Source: Mucilaginibacter mallensis (GTDB lineage: Bacteria > Bacteroidota > Bacteroidia > Sphingobacteriales > Sphingobacteriaceae). Taken from it: 64,000 nucleotides of DNA. How positions within the stretch are numbered: the stretch's first letter is position 1; every line of letters begins with the position of its first letter. The position numbers were made by a program, and so were the translations under genes. A model generated the notes under the pieces. The model searched no databases. It was not told where the DNA came from and was given only the letters and a program-made list of their open reading frames with translations. Positions 42,151-52,175 of the stretch are shown piece after piece. Where the stretch lies: the NCBI RefSeq assembly GCF_900105165.1, contig NZ_LT629740.1, forward strand, positions 3,534,001 through 3,598,000, in the 5' to 3' direction.

Positions 42151-43512
42151 CTACTCCAATGTCAACTCAACCACCGGAATCTCATAGTGAGGTTTATTAG
42201 CCGGTAGCGTCAATTCCAAATCATCATTCCCTGATGTTTTATACGACAACTCTGAATGATCATTTAAAAACTGCGCGTACTTTATTTTACCGTTATAACC
42301 CGGCAATATCAATTTACCATCCTTTGGATACTCGTATAAATGTACGTACAGATGCCCTGCAGCCTTATTATAGGTAAGCTTTGTTCCCTCCGGAACTTTA
42401 TAGCTATCTGGTGCGTAGGTGCAATTATAAATGGCATTACTATTGGCATGCATCCAGTAAGCTAAGCTATCCAAAGCGTTTGTTGCCCTGTAATCAAATT
42501 CACCACGACCAGTAGGACCAACATTCAGGATCAGATTACCACCATTACTTACCGATGTGATCAGCAGATCAAGCAATTGCCTGTGGGTTTTCCAGGTATT
42601 TTCATCACGGTAATATCCCCATGAACCTGAAAAGGTTTGGCAGGTTTCCCAGGTTCTACCTCTGTATGGCGCCAATTCTTTGGTACTTACCTGTTCAGGT
42701 GTTTCAAAATCAGCACCATCTTTATAATCAGCCAGGTCGAGCCTGTTATTAACAATAATGCCTGGCTGTAATTTCCTGATCAGTTTTATCAACTCCACTG
42801 ATCCCCAGTCTTTCGCGCCTTTACCAACACCTTTTTTCTGATCCTCTTTACTCCACGACCAATCCAGCCATATCACATCAATTTTACCATAATTGGTTAG
42901 CAATTCAGTAACCTGGTTAATCATGTACTGGCGGTATTTGGCCATATCCCTACCTTTATTTAAGCGGGTATAGTTAGCCTTACTTGTATCTTTTTGAACA
43001 AGCGGATGGCAATTATCCATGGTGTAATCGGGGTGATGCCAGTCGAGCAGTGAGTAGTAAAACCCAACCTTTAAACCTTGTGCCCTAAAAGCATTTACGT
43101 ATTCACGCACAAGATCGCGTTTGGCCTTAGTATTGGTGGCTTTATAATCTGTGTATTTAGAGTCGAACAAACAAAAACCCTCGTGGTGTTTGGTGGTTAA
43201 CACCGCATATTTCATACCTGCGGCTTTTGCCTCTTTAGCCCATTTAGTCGGATCGAACTGATCCGGGTTAAACTCATCAAAATATTTTTGATACTGCGCA
43301 TCGGTCATAGCCTCATTGTGCTTTACCCATTCATGCCTTGCAGCTCCTGAATATAACCCAAAGTGGATAAACATGCCGAAACGGGCATCGGTCCACCATT
43401 CCAGGCGCTGTTTCTTTTGCACATCGGTTTCATTACCGATCATTTTTGTTTGCGCAAACAGCGACGGCGATGCTATAAATAGCAACAACATCAATACTTG
43501 TAATCTCTTCAT
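42151..43512 (-). CDS. Secreted GH29 alpha-L-fucosidase
   Basis: A 453-residue glycoside hydrolase family 29 enzyme that removes alpha-L-fucose from glycans. A signal peptide (about 1-20, ending SPSLFA/Q) suggests a periplasmic place. Conserved stretches include WWTDARFGMFIHFGLYSG, TTKHHEGFCLFDSKYTDY and the catalytic-nucleophile region IDVIWLDWSW; NGGNLILNVGPTGRG follows. A C-terminal beta domain starts at about residue 360. No SusCD pair or other glycan genes are adjacent, so this is not a typical polysaccharide-utilisation locus. Confidence 0.93.
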   Translation of the reverse strand: MKRLQVLMLLLFIASPSLFAQTKMIGNETDVQKKQRLEWWTDARFGMFIHFGLYSGAARHEWVKHNEAMTDAQYQKYFDEFNPDQFDPTKWAKEAKAAGMKYAVLTTKHHEGFCLFDSKYTDYKATNTKAKRDLVREYVNAFRAQGLKVGFYYSLLDWHHPDYTMDNCHPLVQKDTSKANYTRLNKGRDMAKYRQYMINQVTELLTNYGKIDVIWLDWSWSKEDQKKGVGKGAKDWGSVELIKLIRKLQPGIIVNNRLDLADYKDGADFETPEQVSTKELAPYRGRTWETCQTFSGSWGYYRDENTWKTHRQLLDLLITSVSNGGNLILNVGPTGRGEFDYRATNALDSLAYWMHANSNAIYNCTYAPDSYKVPEGTKLTYNKAAGHLYVHLYEYPKDGKLILPGYNGKIKYAQFLNDHSELSYKTSGNDDLELTLPANKPHYEIPVVELTLE

Positions 43513-43603
43513 AATTATAATTGGTTTTTATCAAACCTATTTAATAAACTTAATAATTTGTTATTCAAATTACGCAAAGGAATAAATGAAATTGGCAGAA
43601 AAT

Positions 43604-43640
43604 AAAAAAGGTGTTGGATTCATCACCCAACACCTTTTTT
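43604..43640 (-). terminator. Terminator after the cystathionine beta-synthase gene
   Basis: GGTGTTGG (43610-43617) pairs with CCAACACC (43627-43634) across a 9-base loop; A6 on the left and T6 on the right give a U run in either direction. It lies 32 bases beyond the stop of the minus-strand gene at 43672. Confidence 0.88.
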
Positions 43641-43671
43641 CAAATCTTCAAATCACAGATTTTCAGCCTTA

Positions 43672-45030
43672 TTAAGCCGATATCGCGTTTATAATATCAT
43701 ACTGCGTAATGATCTCAATTTTACCATTATCCTCTACCAATACAGCTATGTTATCTTTGTTTATCATGGCTGAGATCCTATCGATAGAAGTATTCAGATC
43801 TACAAACGGGAATGGAGCGGTAGTAATATTTTTTATAGGCTGAGATTTTAGCGACGGATTTTCCAGCAATGCATCCAAAATATCACTCTCGGTTATTTTA
43901 CCTATCACCATACCTTTTTGGGTAACTGGTATCTGTGAAATATTTAATGATTTAATGGTGTTGATCGCTTCTAAAACGGATTTATCAAGATCGATAGTAA
44001 TGATTTCGGTACTTTCCTTTTTAGCGATGATATCATGAGCAGTAAGCTTACCATCCTTTAAAAATCCACGGTCGCGCAGCCAATCATCGTTGTACATTTT
44101 GCCCAGATAACGTGTACCATGATCTGGGAATACCACCACAACCACATCACCCTCCTTAAACATATCTTTCATCTGTATAACCCCGGCAATAGCCGAGCCT
44201 GTTGAGTTACCGGCGAAGATCCCTTCCTTACGTGCAATCTCACGTGTCATTAAAGCGGCATCCTTATCGGTTACCTTTTCAAAATGGTCTATCAGGCTAA
44301 AATCTACGTTGGCAGGTAGAAAATCTTCACCTATACCTTCGGTGATATACGGGTAGATCTCATTCTTATCAAACTCCCCTGTTTCTTTATATTTTTTAAA
44401 TACCGATCCGTATGTATCAATACCTAAAACCTTAATATTGGGATTTTGTTCCTTTAAATACCTTGCAATGCCTGAGATGGTACCGCCTGTACCCACACCT
44501 GCTACAAGATGCGTGATCTTACCTTCGGTCTGCTCCCAGATCTCCGGCCCGGTTGATTCATAGTGAGCCTGTGAATTTGATAAGTTATCATACTGGTTTG
44601 GCTTCCATGAGTTTGGCACCTCACGCTCCAAACGCGATGAAACAGAATAATAAGAGCGCGGGTCTTCTGGCTCCACATTGGTTGGGCAAACAATTACCTC
44701 CGCGCCAAAGGCACGCAGGGCATCAAATTTTTCTTTTGATTGTTTATCAGTACTGGTAAAAATACACTTGTAACCTTTTATAACCGCTGCAATGGCCAAA
44801 CCCATGCCTGTATTGCCTGATGTGCCTTCAATAATAGTACCGCCTGGTTTAAGCTTACCGCTTTTCTCAGCATCTTCAATCATTTTAAGGGCCATACGGT
44901 CCTTAATGGAGTTACCAGGATTGCTGGTCTCAATTTTAGCTAAAACCGTAGCCGGGATATCTTTGGTTACCTTGTTTAATTTAACCATTGGTGTGTTACC
45001 AATAGTTTCCAGTATGTTATTATACCACAT
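43672..45030 (-). CDS. Cystathionine beta-synthase / cysteine synthase with CBS domains
   Basis: A 452-residue PLP enzyme. The catalytic core (residues ~1-320) has the PLP lysine in NPGNSIKDRMAL, the phosphate-binding EGTSGNTGMGLAI and GTGGTISGIARYLKE. Two C-terminal CBS modules (about 335-452) end in VEDNGKIEIITQYDI. The domain order is that of cystathionine beta-synthase, which joins serine and homocysteine; cysteine synthase activity is also possible. The CBS pair suggests regulation by an adenosyl ligand. Followed by a clear terminator. Confidence 0.9.
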   Translation of the reverse strand: MWYNNILETIGNTPMVKLNKVTKDIPATVLAKIETSNPGNSIKDRMALKMIEDAEKSGKLKPGGTIIEGTSGNTGMGLAIAAVIKGYKCIFTSTDKQSKEKFDALRAFGAEVIVCPTNVEPEDPRSYYSVSSRLEREVPNSWKPNQYDNLSNSQAHYESTGPEIWEQTEGKITHLVAGVGTGGTISGIARYLKEQNPNIKVLGIDTYGSVFKKYKETGEFDKNEIYPYITEGIGEDFLPANVDFSLIDHFEKVTDKDAALMTREIARKEGIFAGNSTGSAIAGVIQMKDMFKEGDVVVVVFPDHGTRYLGKMYNDDWLRDRGFLKDGKLTAHDIIAKKESTEIITIDLDKSVLEAINTIKSLNISQIPVTQKGMVIGKITESDILDALLENPSLKSQPIKNITTAPFPFVDLNTSIDRISAMINKDNIAVLVEDNGKIEIITQYDIINAISA

Positions 45031-45183
45031 AAATTTCTATTGTCTATTAACCCGGTATATTAAGCCGGGATTTGGCTCAAAAATAACTTTATTGAGTGAT
45101 ATATTCTGTAATTAATGTGAATCAAGACAAAAGTTCAGGCTTCTTCTTGATTCCAGACTCTTAATTCCTGATTCTTTTCCCAC

Positions 45184-46053
45184 TCAAAACTTCAAGTGCT
45201 TCACCGTTAAACCATTATTTATCAACTGTTTTAACGATTCAATACCGATATGCAAATGCGTTTCCACATATTGCTCGGTAACTTTCGAATCGCTTTCACT
45301 TGTCTTAACACCCTCAGGTATCATTGGCTGGTCTGATACCAGCAGCAATGCCCCCGTAGGTATCTTGTTAGCGAAACCTGTAACAAATATGGTTGCTGTT
45401 TCCATATCAACAGCCATGGCCCTTAGTTCTTTCAAATATTTTTTGAACACTTTATCATGCTCCCAAACACGGCGGTTGGTGGTGTAGCAGGTTCCTGTCC
45501 AGTAATCACGCGAGAAATCACGGATGGTGGTTGATATCGCCTTCTGTAAGGCAAATGCGGGTAATGCTGGCACCGCTTCAGGCATATAATCATTTGATGT
45601 CCCCTCGCCCCTTATAGCGGCTATAGGCAGTATAAGGTCGCCTACGTTAACCCTTTTTTTCAAACTGCCGCATTTCCCTAAAAATATTACCGCCTTAGGG
45701 CTGATAGCTGTCAATAGATCCATTACCGTTGCTGCTACCGAGCTCCCCATACCAAAGTTGATAATAGTGATGCCGTTTGCTGTAACACTTTGCATAGGCT
45801 TTTCAAGTCCCAAAATCGGGGCATTATCATTCCACTGCGAAAACAGCTGTATGTATTTTGAGAAATTGGTTAAGATAATGTATTTACCAAAATCTTCCAG
45901 ATTACGGCCCGTATAGCGTGGCAACCAGTTGGCAACTATAGCCTCCTTGGTTTTAAGACCGGCTCTTATAGGGCTTTGAACTTCCTCAACACCCTTTGAT
46001 TGATTGACGATCTGTCCGTCTTTCTTTATTTCTTTTTCTTCATTCATATTCAT
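45184..46053 (-). CDS. amn: AMP nucleosidase
   Basis: A 289-residue nucleoside-phosphorylase-fold enzyme that hydrolyses AMP to adenine and ribose 5-phosphate. It is the short form common in Bacteroidota. Conserved features are NFGMGSSVAATVMDLL, FLGKCGSLKKRVNVGDLILP, and AVDMETATIFVTGFA, with the catalytic Asp in LLVSDQPM. It has a charged N-terminal extension (MNMNEEKEIKKDG). It begins 22 bases after the stop of the esterase gene, so the two are probably co-transcribed. Confidence 0.9.
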   Translation of the reverse strand: MNMNEEKEIKKDGQIVNQSKGVEEVQSPIRAGLKTKEAIVANWLPRYTGRNLEDFGKYIILTNFSKYIQLFSQWNDNAPILGLEKPMQSVTANGITIINFGMGSSVAATVMDLLTAISPKAVIFLGKCGSLKKRVNVGDLILPIAAIRGEGTSNDYMPEAVPALPAFALQKAISTTIRDFSRDYWTGTCYTTNRRVWEHDKVFKKYLKELRAMAVDMETATIFVTGFANKIPTGALLLVSDQPMIPEGVKTSESDSKVTEQYVETHLHIGIESLKQLINNGLTVKHLKF

Positions 46054-46075
46054 ATAATTTTTCAGTATAAATAAG

Positions 46076-47215
46076 TCAATAACTACTGGTCAGCCAGCTA
46101 TAAAAAGCAGGAAAATCACCGTTCCATTGCTTCTCATTATGCTTGGCACCTTTTACTATTACTGTGGGTGTATTTTGCTTACTTATACCTTTCGTTTGTA
46201 TAATATCAGCCATTTTCTGCATATCACCGGTCATAGTATCACTCTCGGCATCGCCGCAAACAAAATAAAAACGGGTTTTAGCAGGCAATTGCTGCTGCTG
46301 CGCGTAGGTGAATATATCTGGTGCTACCCAAAATGCGGGCGAGAATATTCCCCCGTTACCAAATACATCAGGGTATTTCAACACAGCGTACATAGATATC
46401 AATCCCCCCATCGAGCCACCTGCAATGGTAGTATGCCGGGCATCTTTTTTAGTGCGATAATTTTTATCAATATAGGGCTTTAACGTCTTTACCAAAAACT
46501 CTACATAATCACTCCCCCTACCTTTGCCGTATTTGGAATCATAAGGATCATATTCAGTAATTCGATAATCACCACCATGGTCAATGCCCACAATAATACA
46601 TTGCTGCGCGGCTGATATTTTATCCATAATTTCATCAATGCCCCATTCGCCATAGCCAGATGTAAATTCATCAAAAAGATTTTGCCCGTCGTGCATATAA
46701 ATAACCGGGTACTTTTTGTTTGATGATGCATAATCTGCCGGCAGGTATATCCACACCCTGCGTTGCCTGCCAAGCTGCGGCATATCAAATTTTTCGTTAA
46801 TGATATGTACGTTAGCGCTGGCGGTATGCTTTTTTTCAACAGGGCCGTAATTATCCTTCCAGTCGGCAATAGTTAATACAATGGTGGTATCGTGCACAAT
46901 ACTGATGCTACGGTTATCTATATCCTTACCGCTGGTATTGCATTCAACCGTTCCCCAGGTGCCCCTGGTTGCCTTAAAACTATAGTTACCTTTAGGTAGA
47001 TTTTTTATGAGCTGGTATTCGCCTGATTGATCCGGCTGTAATTGCCAGGCCGTAGCCGCCGGGCTCCAGCCATTAAAATCTCCGGCTAAAAAAATAGCTT
47101 TTGCTGTTGTTTTAAACGGAGGGACTTTATCAGTTTTAAACGTAACTGTAACCTGTGCAAATAACAATGTCTTTACAAATACCATTAACACCAGTAACGT
47201 TATATTTTTTACCAT
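46076..47215 (-). CDS. Secreted alpha/beta-hydrolase esterase with glycogen-binding-like domain
   Basis: A 379-residue protein. A signal peptide (about 1-20, ending LLFA/Q) is followed by a CBM48/AMPK-type beta sandwich (residues ~22-108: FLAGDFNGWSP, YQLIKNLPKGNYSFKATRG) and then an esterase-D-like hydrolase. The nucleophile serine is in GGSMGGLISMY and the last histidine in KGAKHNEKQW. The layout is like ferulic-acid or enterochelin esterases (PF00756). It probably cleaves ester groups on sugars or siderophores outside the cytoplasm. Confidence 0.87.
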   Translation of the reverse strand: MVKNITLLVLMVFVKTLLFAQVTVTFKTDKVPPFKTTAKAIFLAGDFNGWSPAATAWQLQPDQSGEYQLIKNLPKGNYSFKATRGTWGTVECNTSGKDIDNRSISIVHDTTIVLTIADWKDNYGPVEKKHTASANVHIINEKFDMPQLGRQRRVWIYLPADYASSNKKYPVIYMHDGQNLFDEFTSGYGEWGIDEIMDKISAAQQCIIVGIDHGGDYRITEYDPYDSKYGKGRGSDYVEFLVKTLKPYIDKNYRTKKDARHTTIAGGSMGGLISMYAVLKYPDVFGNGGIFSPAFWVAPDIFTYAQQQQLPAKTRFYFVCGDAESDTMTGDMQKMADIIQTKGISKQNTPTVIVKGAKHNEKQWNGDFPAFYSWLTSSY

Positions 47216-47227
47216 TTTTAAGTTTAC

Positions 47228-47257
47228 AAAAAAGCCCCGATATACGGGGCTTTTTAT
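47228..47257 (-). terminator. Terminator after gltA
   Basis: AAAGCCCCG (47231-47239) and CGGGGCTTT (47245-47253) with a 5-base loop, flanked by A and T runs. It lies 16 bases beyond the gltA stop on the minus strand and also just ahead of the esterase gene. Confidence 0.9.
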
Positions 47258-47268
47258 TTTTTAATATT

Positions 47269-48555
47269 TTATCGATCCTGTATATCTACATAATCCCTGT
47301 TGGTTGCACCGGTATAAATTTGGCGCGGACGACCGATAGGCTCTTTGTGAACCTTCATCTCTTTCCATTGCGCTATCCATCCCGGTAAACGGCCCAATGC
47401 AAACAATACCGTAAACATATCAGTTGGGAAACCTAATGCACGGTAAATAATACCTGAGTAAAAATCAACGTTAGGGTATAATTTACGCTCGATGAAATAA
47501 GGATCTTTCAAGGCAACTTCTTCCAGCTTTTTAGCTATTTCAAGTACCTCATCATCAATACCTAATTTTTCTAATATATCGTCACATGCCTTTTTAATGA
47601 TCTTAGCGCGTGGATCAAAGTTTTTGTAAACCCTGTGGCCAAAGCCCATTAAACGGAACGGATCATTCTTATCTTTTGCTTTAGCAATCCATTTATCGGT
47701 ATCTCCACCATCTTCCTGTATCTTTTGCAGCATCTCGATAACTTCCTGGTTAGCGCCACCATGCAGCGGGCCCCACAGTGCCGATATACCTGCAGATACC
47801 GAAGCGTAAATATTAGATGCAGATGAACCTACTATACGCACGGTTGATGTAGAACAGTTTTGCTCGTGATCAGCATGCAATATTAATAAGGTATTCATTG
47901 CGCTAACAACTACCGGATCTATCTCCACAACTTCAGTACGCTGACCGAACGTCATGTTCAGGAAGTTGGTAACGTAGTCGTATTTATTTTGTGGGTAGAT
48001 GTATGGATGCCCTAATGATTTTTTATAGATCCATGAAACTATGGTAGGCATTTTAGCCAGTACCTTAATGATGCTTAAATTAAGCTCTTCAGCAGTTTGA
48101 TTTGGCTTTAATGATTCAGGATAAAAAGCCGACAGCGAAGATACCAGTGAAGAAAGCTGCCCCATTGGGTGCGACTTTGACGGGAAACCGTCAAAAAACT
48201 TCTTCATATCCTCATGCACTAAGGTATGGTGGCTCAAATCAAAGTTGAATTTCTTTATCTGCTCTTCGGTTGGCAATTCGCCGTAGATAAGCAGGTATGC
48301 TACTTCAATAAATGATGATTTTGCGGCCAGTTGCTCAATTGGATAACCCCTGTATTTAAGTATCCCCAGTTCGCCATCTAAAAATGTGATAGCACTTTGC
48401 GTTGCGCCGGTATTTTTATAACCGATGTCTAAAGTTACGTAACCTGTTTGATCTCTTAGTTTCGATATATCAATGGCTTTCTCACCTTCTGAACCTTCAA
48501 TAACCGGAAGTTCGTAAGTTTTATCGCCAATTATTAATTGAGCTATTTCTGACAT
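47269..48555 (-). CDS. gltA: Citrate synthase
   Basis: A 428-residue hexameric-type (type II) citrate synthase joining acetyl-CoA and oxaloacetate. The catalytic histidines and Asp are in LHADHEQNCSTSTVR, WGPLHGGANQEV, MGFGHRVYKNFDPRA and NVDFYSGIIY. The N-terminal beta domain (about 1-50) is that of Gram-negative, NADH-sensitive enzymes. On the minus strand, TACATTTG (complement of 48575-48582) 20 bases upstream of the start could be the -7 element, without a clear -33 box. Monocistronic, with its own terminator. Confidence 0.97.
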   Translation of the reverse strand: MSEIAQLIIGDKTYELPVIEGSEGEKAIDISKLRDQTGYVTLDIGYKNTGATQSAITFLDGELGILKYRGYPIEQLAAKSSFIEVAYLLIYGELPTEEQIKKFNFDLSHHTLVHEDMKKFFDGFPSKSHPMGQLSSLVSSLSAFYPESLKPNQTAEELNLSIIKVLAKMPTIVSWIYKKSLGHPYIYPQNKYDYVTNFLNMTFGQRTEVVEIDPVVVSAMNTLLILHADHEQNCSTSTVRIVGSSASNIYASVSAGISALWGPLHGGANQEVIEMLQKIQEDGGDTDKWIAKAKDKNDPFRLMGFGHRVYKNFDPRAKIIKKACDDILEKLGIDDEVLEIAKKLEEVALKDPYFIERKLYPNVDFYSGIIYRALGFPTDMFTVLFALGRLPGWIAQWKEMKVHKEPIGRPRQIYTGATNRDYVDIQDR

Positions 48556-48780
48556 AGAATATTTGTATTTGCAACAAATGTAGTAAATCTACCTTATTAA
48601 TACCCGGATTTTACCCTTGTTAATTGTAAAAATTTAGCTTGATCTGACATTATTACCCTCTATTTTATCAATTTGTTAATTCAATAACAAAACAGGGTTA
48701 ATTATAACCGTTAATAACAACAACTAACGGCGGATAGGAAACTAACTTAATAATGTTAAACAGAAAATTTATTTTTCAGC

Positions 48781-50028
48781 TTAGTTCGACCGGATGGCTT
48801 CAACCGGGTTAAGCCGTGAAGCAGAATAGGCCGGGATAATACCGGATAAAAGGCCTATAATAATTGAAATGCTCATACCTCTGATGATATTACTTGCACC
48901 AAGCACCACCTTTACATCAAACATACCCTTAATGGCCAATGTCCCCAGAAAAACAAATGACAAACCAATTATACCGCCTACTAAACACAGGATAACAGAC
49001 TCGATCATAAACTGTAATAATATAAAGTAGTTTTTGGCCCCTAATGATTTTTGGATACCTATAATATTGGTACGCTCTTTTACCGATACGAACATAATAT
49101 TGGCAATACCAAAACCACCCACCAGTACAGAAAAACCACCTATAATTATACCACCGATATCCAGCACGCTAAACACCTTTGATAGCTGATCAGAGAGCAT
49201 AGTTGTTTTGTTAAGCGAGAAGTTATCATCAGCATTGGGTTTTAACCGCCTTATGGAGCGCATAAGCATATGCAATTCACTTTCCAGTTCATCATCACTT
49301 ACCCCATCCTTACCGCGTACAACTATTTGCGGCTGATAGTTTTCATTCTGCACATCTATAACATCTTTGGCAAAGTTTATCGGTATCAGCACATTCTTAT
49401 CATCACTATTGCCCAGCATATCATCACCTTCTTTTGAGAATACGCCAATGATGTTCACATAGCGACCCATTACCTTTAACTGCTTACCAACGGCCGTACC
49501 ATCCGGGAAAAGATGCTGCGCGATATCAAACCCAATAATCGCGACAGGTGCGCCGGTTTTTGATTCTATATCAGTAAAATACCGGCCCTGTGCCAGGTCG
49601 AAGTTCCAAACCTTGTCATGATCCTGCATTACAGCGTTAATGTACGTACCTTCAATGGTATTGCTTTTGTATTTTATGGTACGACTGCTAAAAGCGATCT
49701 CGTAGGAGATGCCGAAAGCAAGTGTGCTGCGCTTTTGCAACTGATCATATTCCCGCAGGGTTGGAACCGGCCGCTGCATGTATTTCCACCACGGAAAGTC
49801 ACCATCAAATATCCATGGCCATTTTTGTATATATATACTGTTGTTCCCCAGTTTATTTACGCTCTCCTGCAGGTTATTCCGCAAGGTATCAACTGCCGAC
49901 CGTACCGTTATAATAGTAAAAATACCTATAGTCACCCCCAGTAATGAAAGCATAGTACGCAGCTTATTTTGCCTTAAGGCATCATACGCAAACAAAAAGC
50001 TTTCCCTTAAAAGTTTTAAAAATATCAT
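48781..50028 (-). CDS. MacB/FtsX-like ABC transporter permease
   Basis: A 415-residue permease. One N-terminal membrane helix (about 20-42) is followed by a MacB periplasmic core domain (about 45-270) and three C-terminal helices in the FtsX domain. The last stretch (GLLSGIIPAYSASRLNPVEAIR) is the FtsX-family signature. Such proteins work as mechanotransmission exporters with a LolD-like ATPase and often a membrane-fusion protein; neither is adjacent here. Substrate unknown. Confidence 0.9.
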   Translation of the reverse strand: MIFLKLLRESFLFAYDALRQNKLRTMLSLLGVTIGIFTIITVRSAVDTLRNNLQESVNKLGNNSIYIQKWPWIFDGDFPWWKYMQRPVPTLREYDQLQKRSTLAFGISYEIAFSSRTIKYKSNTIEGTYINAVMQDHDKVWNFDLAQGRYFTDIESKTGAPVAIIGFDIAQHLFPDGTAVGKQLKVMGRYVNIIGVFSKEGDDMLGNSDDKNVLIPINFAKDVIDVQNENYQPQIVVRGKDGVSDDELESELHMLMRSIRRLKPNADDNFSLNKTTMLSDQLSKVFSVLDIGGIIIGGFSVLVGGFGIANIMFVSVKERTNIIGIQKSLGAKNYFILLQFMIESVILCLVGGIIGLSFVFLGTLAIKGMFDVKVVLGASNIIRGMSISIIIGLLSGIIPAYSASRLNPVEAIRSN

Positions 50029-50254
50029 ATCATTAATTGATTACACCGGTGATAGCCTGATTTTGGAGCTGATATAGTTTAGACGATAACACAACACTTA
50101 AGTTACAGTATTTTTTTATTTAAGTATTATTAAATAATTAGATTAGCTGTGTAAACTTAAAACAATATCACTAACCAATTGTAAATAAATCGGCGCAACC
50201 ATAAAGTGGAGCACACCTCCTTAAAATAATTAACGAAATAAACAAAAAAAACCT

Positions 50255-50262
50255 TACATTTG
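50255..50262 (+). promoter_or_regulatory. -7 promoter element upstream of queA
   Basis: TACATTTG matches the Bacteroidota -7 consensus, 27 bases before the queA ATG. An A-rich stretch precedes it but no TTG lies at the expected distance. Confidence 0.45.
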
Positions 50263-50288
50263 CGCCCTGAAAATTCATATATATAAGC

Positions 50289-51338
50289 ATGAAATTATCG
50301 CAATTCAAATTCAATTTACCTGATGCATTAATAGCTAACACTCCGTCTCACGCACGTGATGAAGCCCGTTTAATGGTCTTACACAAAGATTCAGGTAAAA
50401 TTGAGCATAAAATATTCAAGGATATATTAGATTATTATGATGATCAGGATGTAATGATCCTTAATAATACAAAGGTGTTCCCGGCCCGTATGTACGGTAA
50501 TAAAGAAAAAACCGGCGCTACTATTGAAGTTTTTTTACTTCGCGAATTAAACAAGGAATTACGCCTTTGGGATGTTTTGGTTGACCCGGCCCGTAAAATA
50601 CGTGTTGGCAACAAATTATACTTTGGTGATGACGATTTGTTAATTGCTGAAGTTGTTGACAATACTACATCACGTGGCCGTACTATCCGCTTTTTGTTTG
50701 ATGGTACCGACGAAGAATTCCGCCGCAATGTGGAGATCCTGGGCGAAACACCACTGCCAAAATACATTAAACGTAAAGCTACCGCTGAAGATAAAGAGCG
50801 TTACCAAACTATTTTCGCTAAACACGAAGGAGCTGTTGCAGCACCAACTGCAGGCTTGCACTTTAGCCGTGAGCTAATGAAACGCCTTGAACTTAAAGGC
50901 ATTGACTTTGCTGAAGTTACCCTGCACGTAGGTTTAGGGACTTTCCGCCCGGTTGAGGTTGAAGATCTGACCAAACACAAAATGGATTCAGAGCAATTCA
51001 TCATCGAGCAAAAACAAGCCGATATTGTAAACAGGGGCATTGAAAGAAAGAAACGCATTTGCGCCGTTGGTACAACCTCAATGCGCGCTATTGAATCAGC
51101 TGTATCAGCTAATAAAACTTTAAAAGCTGCTAACGACTGGACAAGCAAGTTCATTTTCCCTCCATACGACTTTAGCATTGCTAACTCAATGGTAACTAAC
51201 TTCCACACGCCTGAATCAACTTTATTGATGATGATATGTGCATTCGGCGGTTACGAACATGTAATGAATGCTTACGAAGTAGCCGTAAAAGAAAAATATC
51301 GTTTCTACAGCTACGGCGATGCTATGCTGATTATATAA
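50289..51338 (+). CDS. queA: tRNA preQ1(34) S-adenosylmethionine ribosyltransferase-isomerase
   Basis: A 349-residue enzyme that transfers and isomerises the ribosyl part of S-adenosylmethionine onto preQ1 in tRNA to give epoxyqueuosine. It has the expected length. Motifs include [21 protein letters not shown] at the start, the central [33 protein letters not shown] and [13 protein letters not shown]. It is followed after 22 bases by a perfect terminator hairpin. Confidence 0.97.
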   Translation: MKLSQFKFNLPDALIANTPSHARDEARLMVLHKDSGKIEHKIFKDILDYYDDQDVMILNNTKVFPARMYGNKEKTGATIEVFLLRELNKELRLWDVLVDPARKIRVGNKLYFGDDDLLIAEVVDNTTSRGRTIRFLFDGTDEEFRRNVEILGETPLPKYIKRKATAEDKERYQTIFAKHEGAVAAPTAGLHFSRELMKRLELKGIDFAEVTLHVGLGTFRPVEVEDLTKHKMDSEQFIIEQKQADIVNRGIERKKRICAVGTTSMRAIESAVSANKTLKAANDWTSKFIFPPYDFSIANSMVTNFHTPESTLLMMICAFGGYEHVMNAYEVAVKEKYRFYSYGDAMLII

Positions 51339-51360
51339 TTATCATTAGATTTGAAATATA

Positions 51361-51400
51361 AAAAATGAGATTTGAACTTATTCAAATCTCATTTTTATTT
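51361..51400 (+). terminator. Terminator after queA
   Basis: AAAAATGAGATTTGAA (51361-51376) pairs perfectly with TTCAAATCTCATTTTT (51381-51396) around a 4-base loop. It lies 22 bases after queA and 14 bases before the ispD ATG, so ispD must have a promoter of its own or depend on read-through. Confidence 0.88.
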
Positions 51401-51413
51401 TAAACGGTTTTTC

Positions 51414-52136
51414 ATGAGCTCGCTTTCAACTACTCACCATTCACCACTCACCACTCACAATCATGCTATAATAGTTGCCGGTGGCTCAGGCACACGAATG
51501 GGGGCGACTATACCTAAGCAGTTCCTTTTATTGAATGGCAAGCCGGTTTTAATGCACACCATTGAGGCATTTCATAACTGTAAAGCGCAACCCCATATCA
51601 TTTTAGTTTTAAATACTGATTTTCACACCTACTGGCAACAGCTATGTGCCGACCATAATTTCACGGTTCCCCATCAATTAATAAAAGGTGGCGAAACCCG
51701 CTTCCACTCCGTTAAAAATGGACTGGACCGTATACCTGATGATATTAATGCCGTAGTTGCCGTACAGGATGCCGTAAGGCCATTGACTGACAAGGAGATC
51801 ATTGACAGATCATTTACTTATGCCCTCGAGCATGACAATGCAATAGTTGCTGTAAAAAGCCGTGATTCTATTCGCCAGGTGCAAAATGGCCGTTCAGTTA
51901 GTTTGCTGCGCGATGATATCTATTTGATACAAACCCCGCAAACCTTCAGGTTAAGTCAACTCAAAAAAGCTTATGAACATGGTTATGATGCCAAATTCAC
52001 TGATGACGCAAGTGTTGCTGAGCAATCAGGCATGGCTATAAATTTAATAGAGGGTAACTACAAAAACATTAAGATCACCTTCCCCGAGGACATTGCCATT
52101 GCCGAGGCTATATTAAACAAAAAGCCATCTGCCTGA
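51414..52136 (+). CDS. ispD: 2-C-methyl-D-erythritol 4-phosphate cytidylyltransferase IspD
   Basis: A 240-residue enzyme of the MEP isoprenoid pathway. The CTP-binding loop is AIIVAGGSGTRMGATIPKQF (from residue 18), with VAVQDAVRPL and LIQTPQTF further on. The family normally begins within a few residues of that loop. Here about 15 extra residues (STTHHSPLTTHNH) come from a dispersed repeat word, CACCATTCACCACTCACCACTC (51436-51457 region). No in-frame ATG lies between 51414 and the loop. An in-frame TTG at 51372 is inside the queA terminator and is rejected. ispF is not adjacent. Confidence 0.93.
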   Translation: MSSLSTTHHSPLTTHNHAIIVAGGSGTRMGATIPKQFLLLNGKPVLMHTIEAFHNCKAQPHIILVLNTDFHTYWQQLCADHNFTVPHQLIKGGETRFHSVKNGLDRIPDDINAVVAVQDAVRPLTDKEIIDRSFTYALEHDNAIVAVKSRDSIRQVQNGRSVSLLRDDIYLIQTPQTFRLSQLKKAYEHGYDAKFTDDASVAEQSGMAINLIEGNYKNIKITFPEDIAIAEAILNKKPSA

Positions 52137-52175
52137 AAAAGACAAATGGCTTAAATAATTATTGATAATTAAGAG

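Noticed and set aside
42151..43512. Polysaccharide-utilisation locus around the fucosidase
   Set aside because: No SusC/SusD pair, regulator or other carbohydrate enzymes are adjacent.
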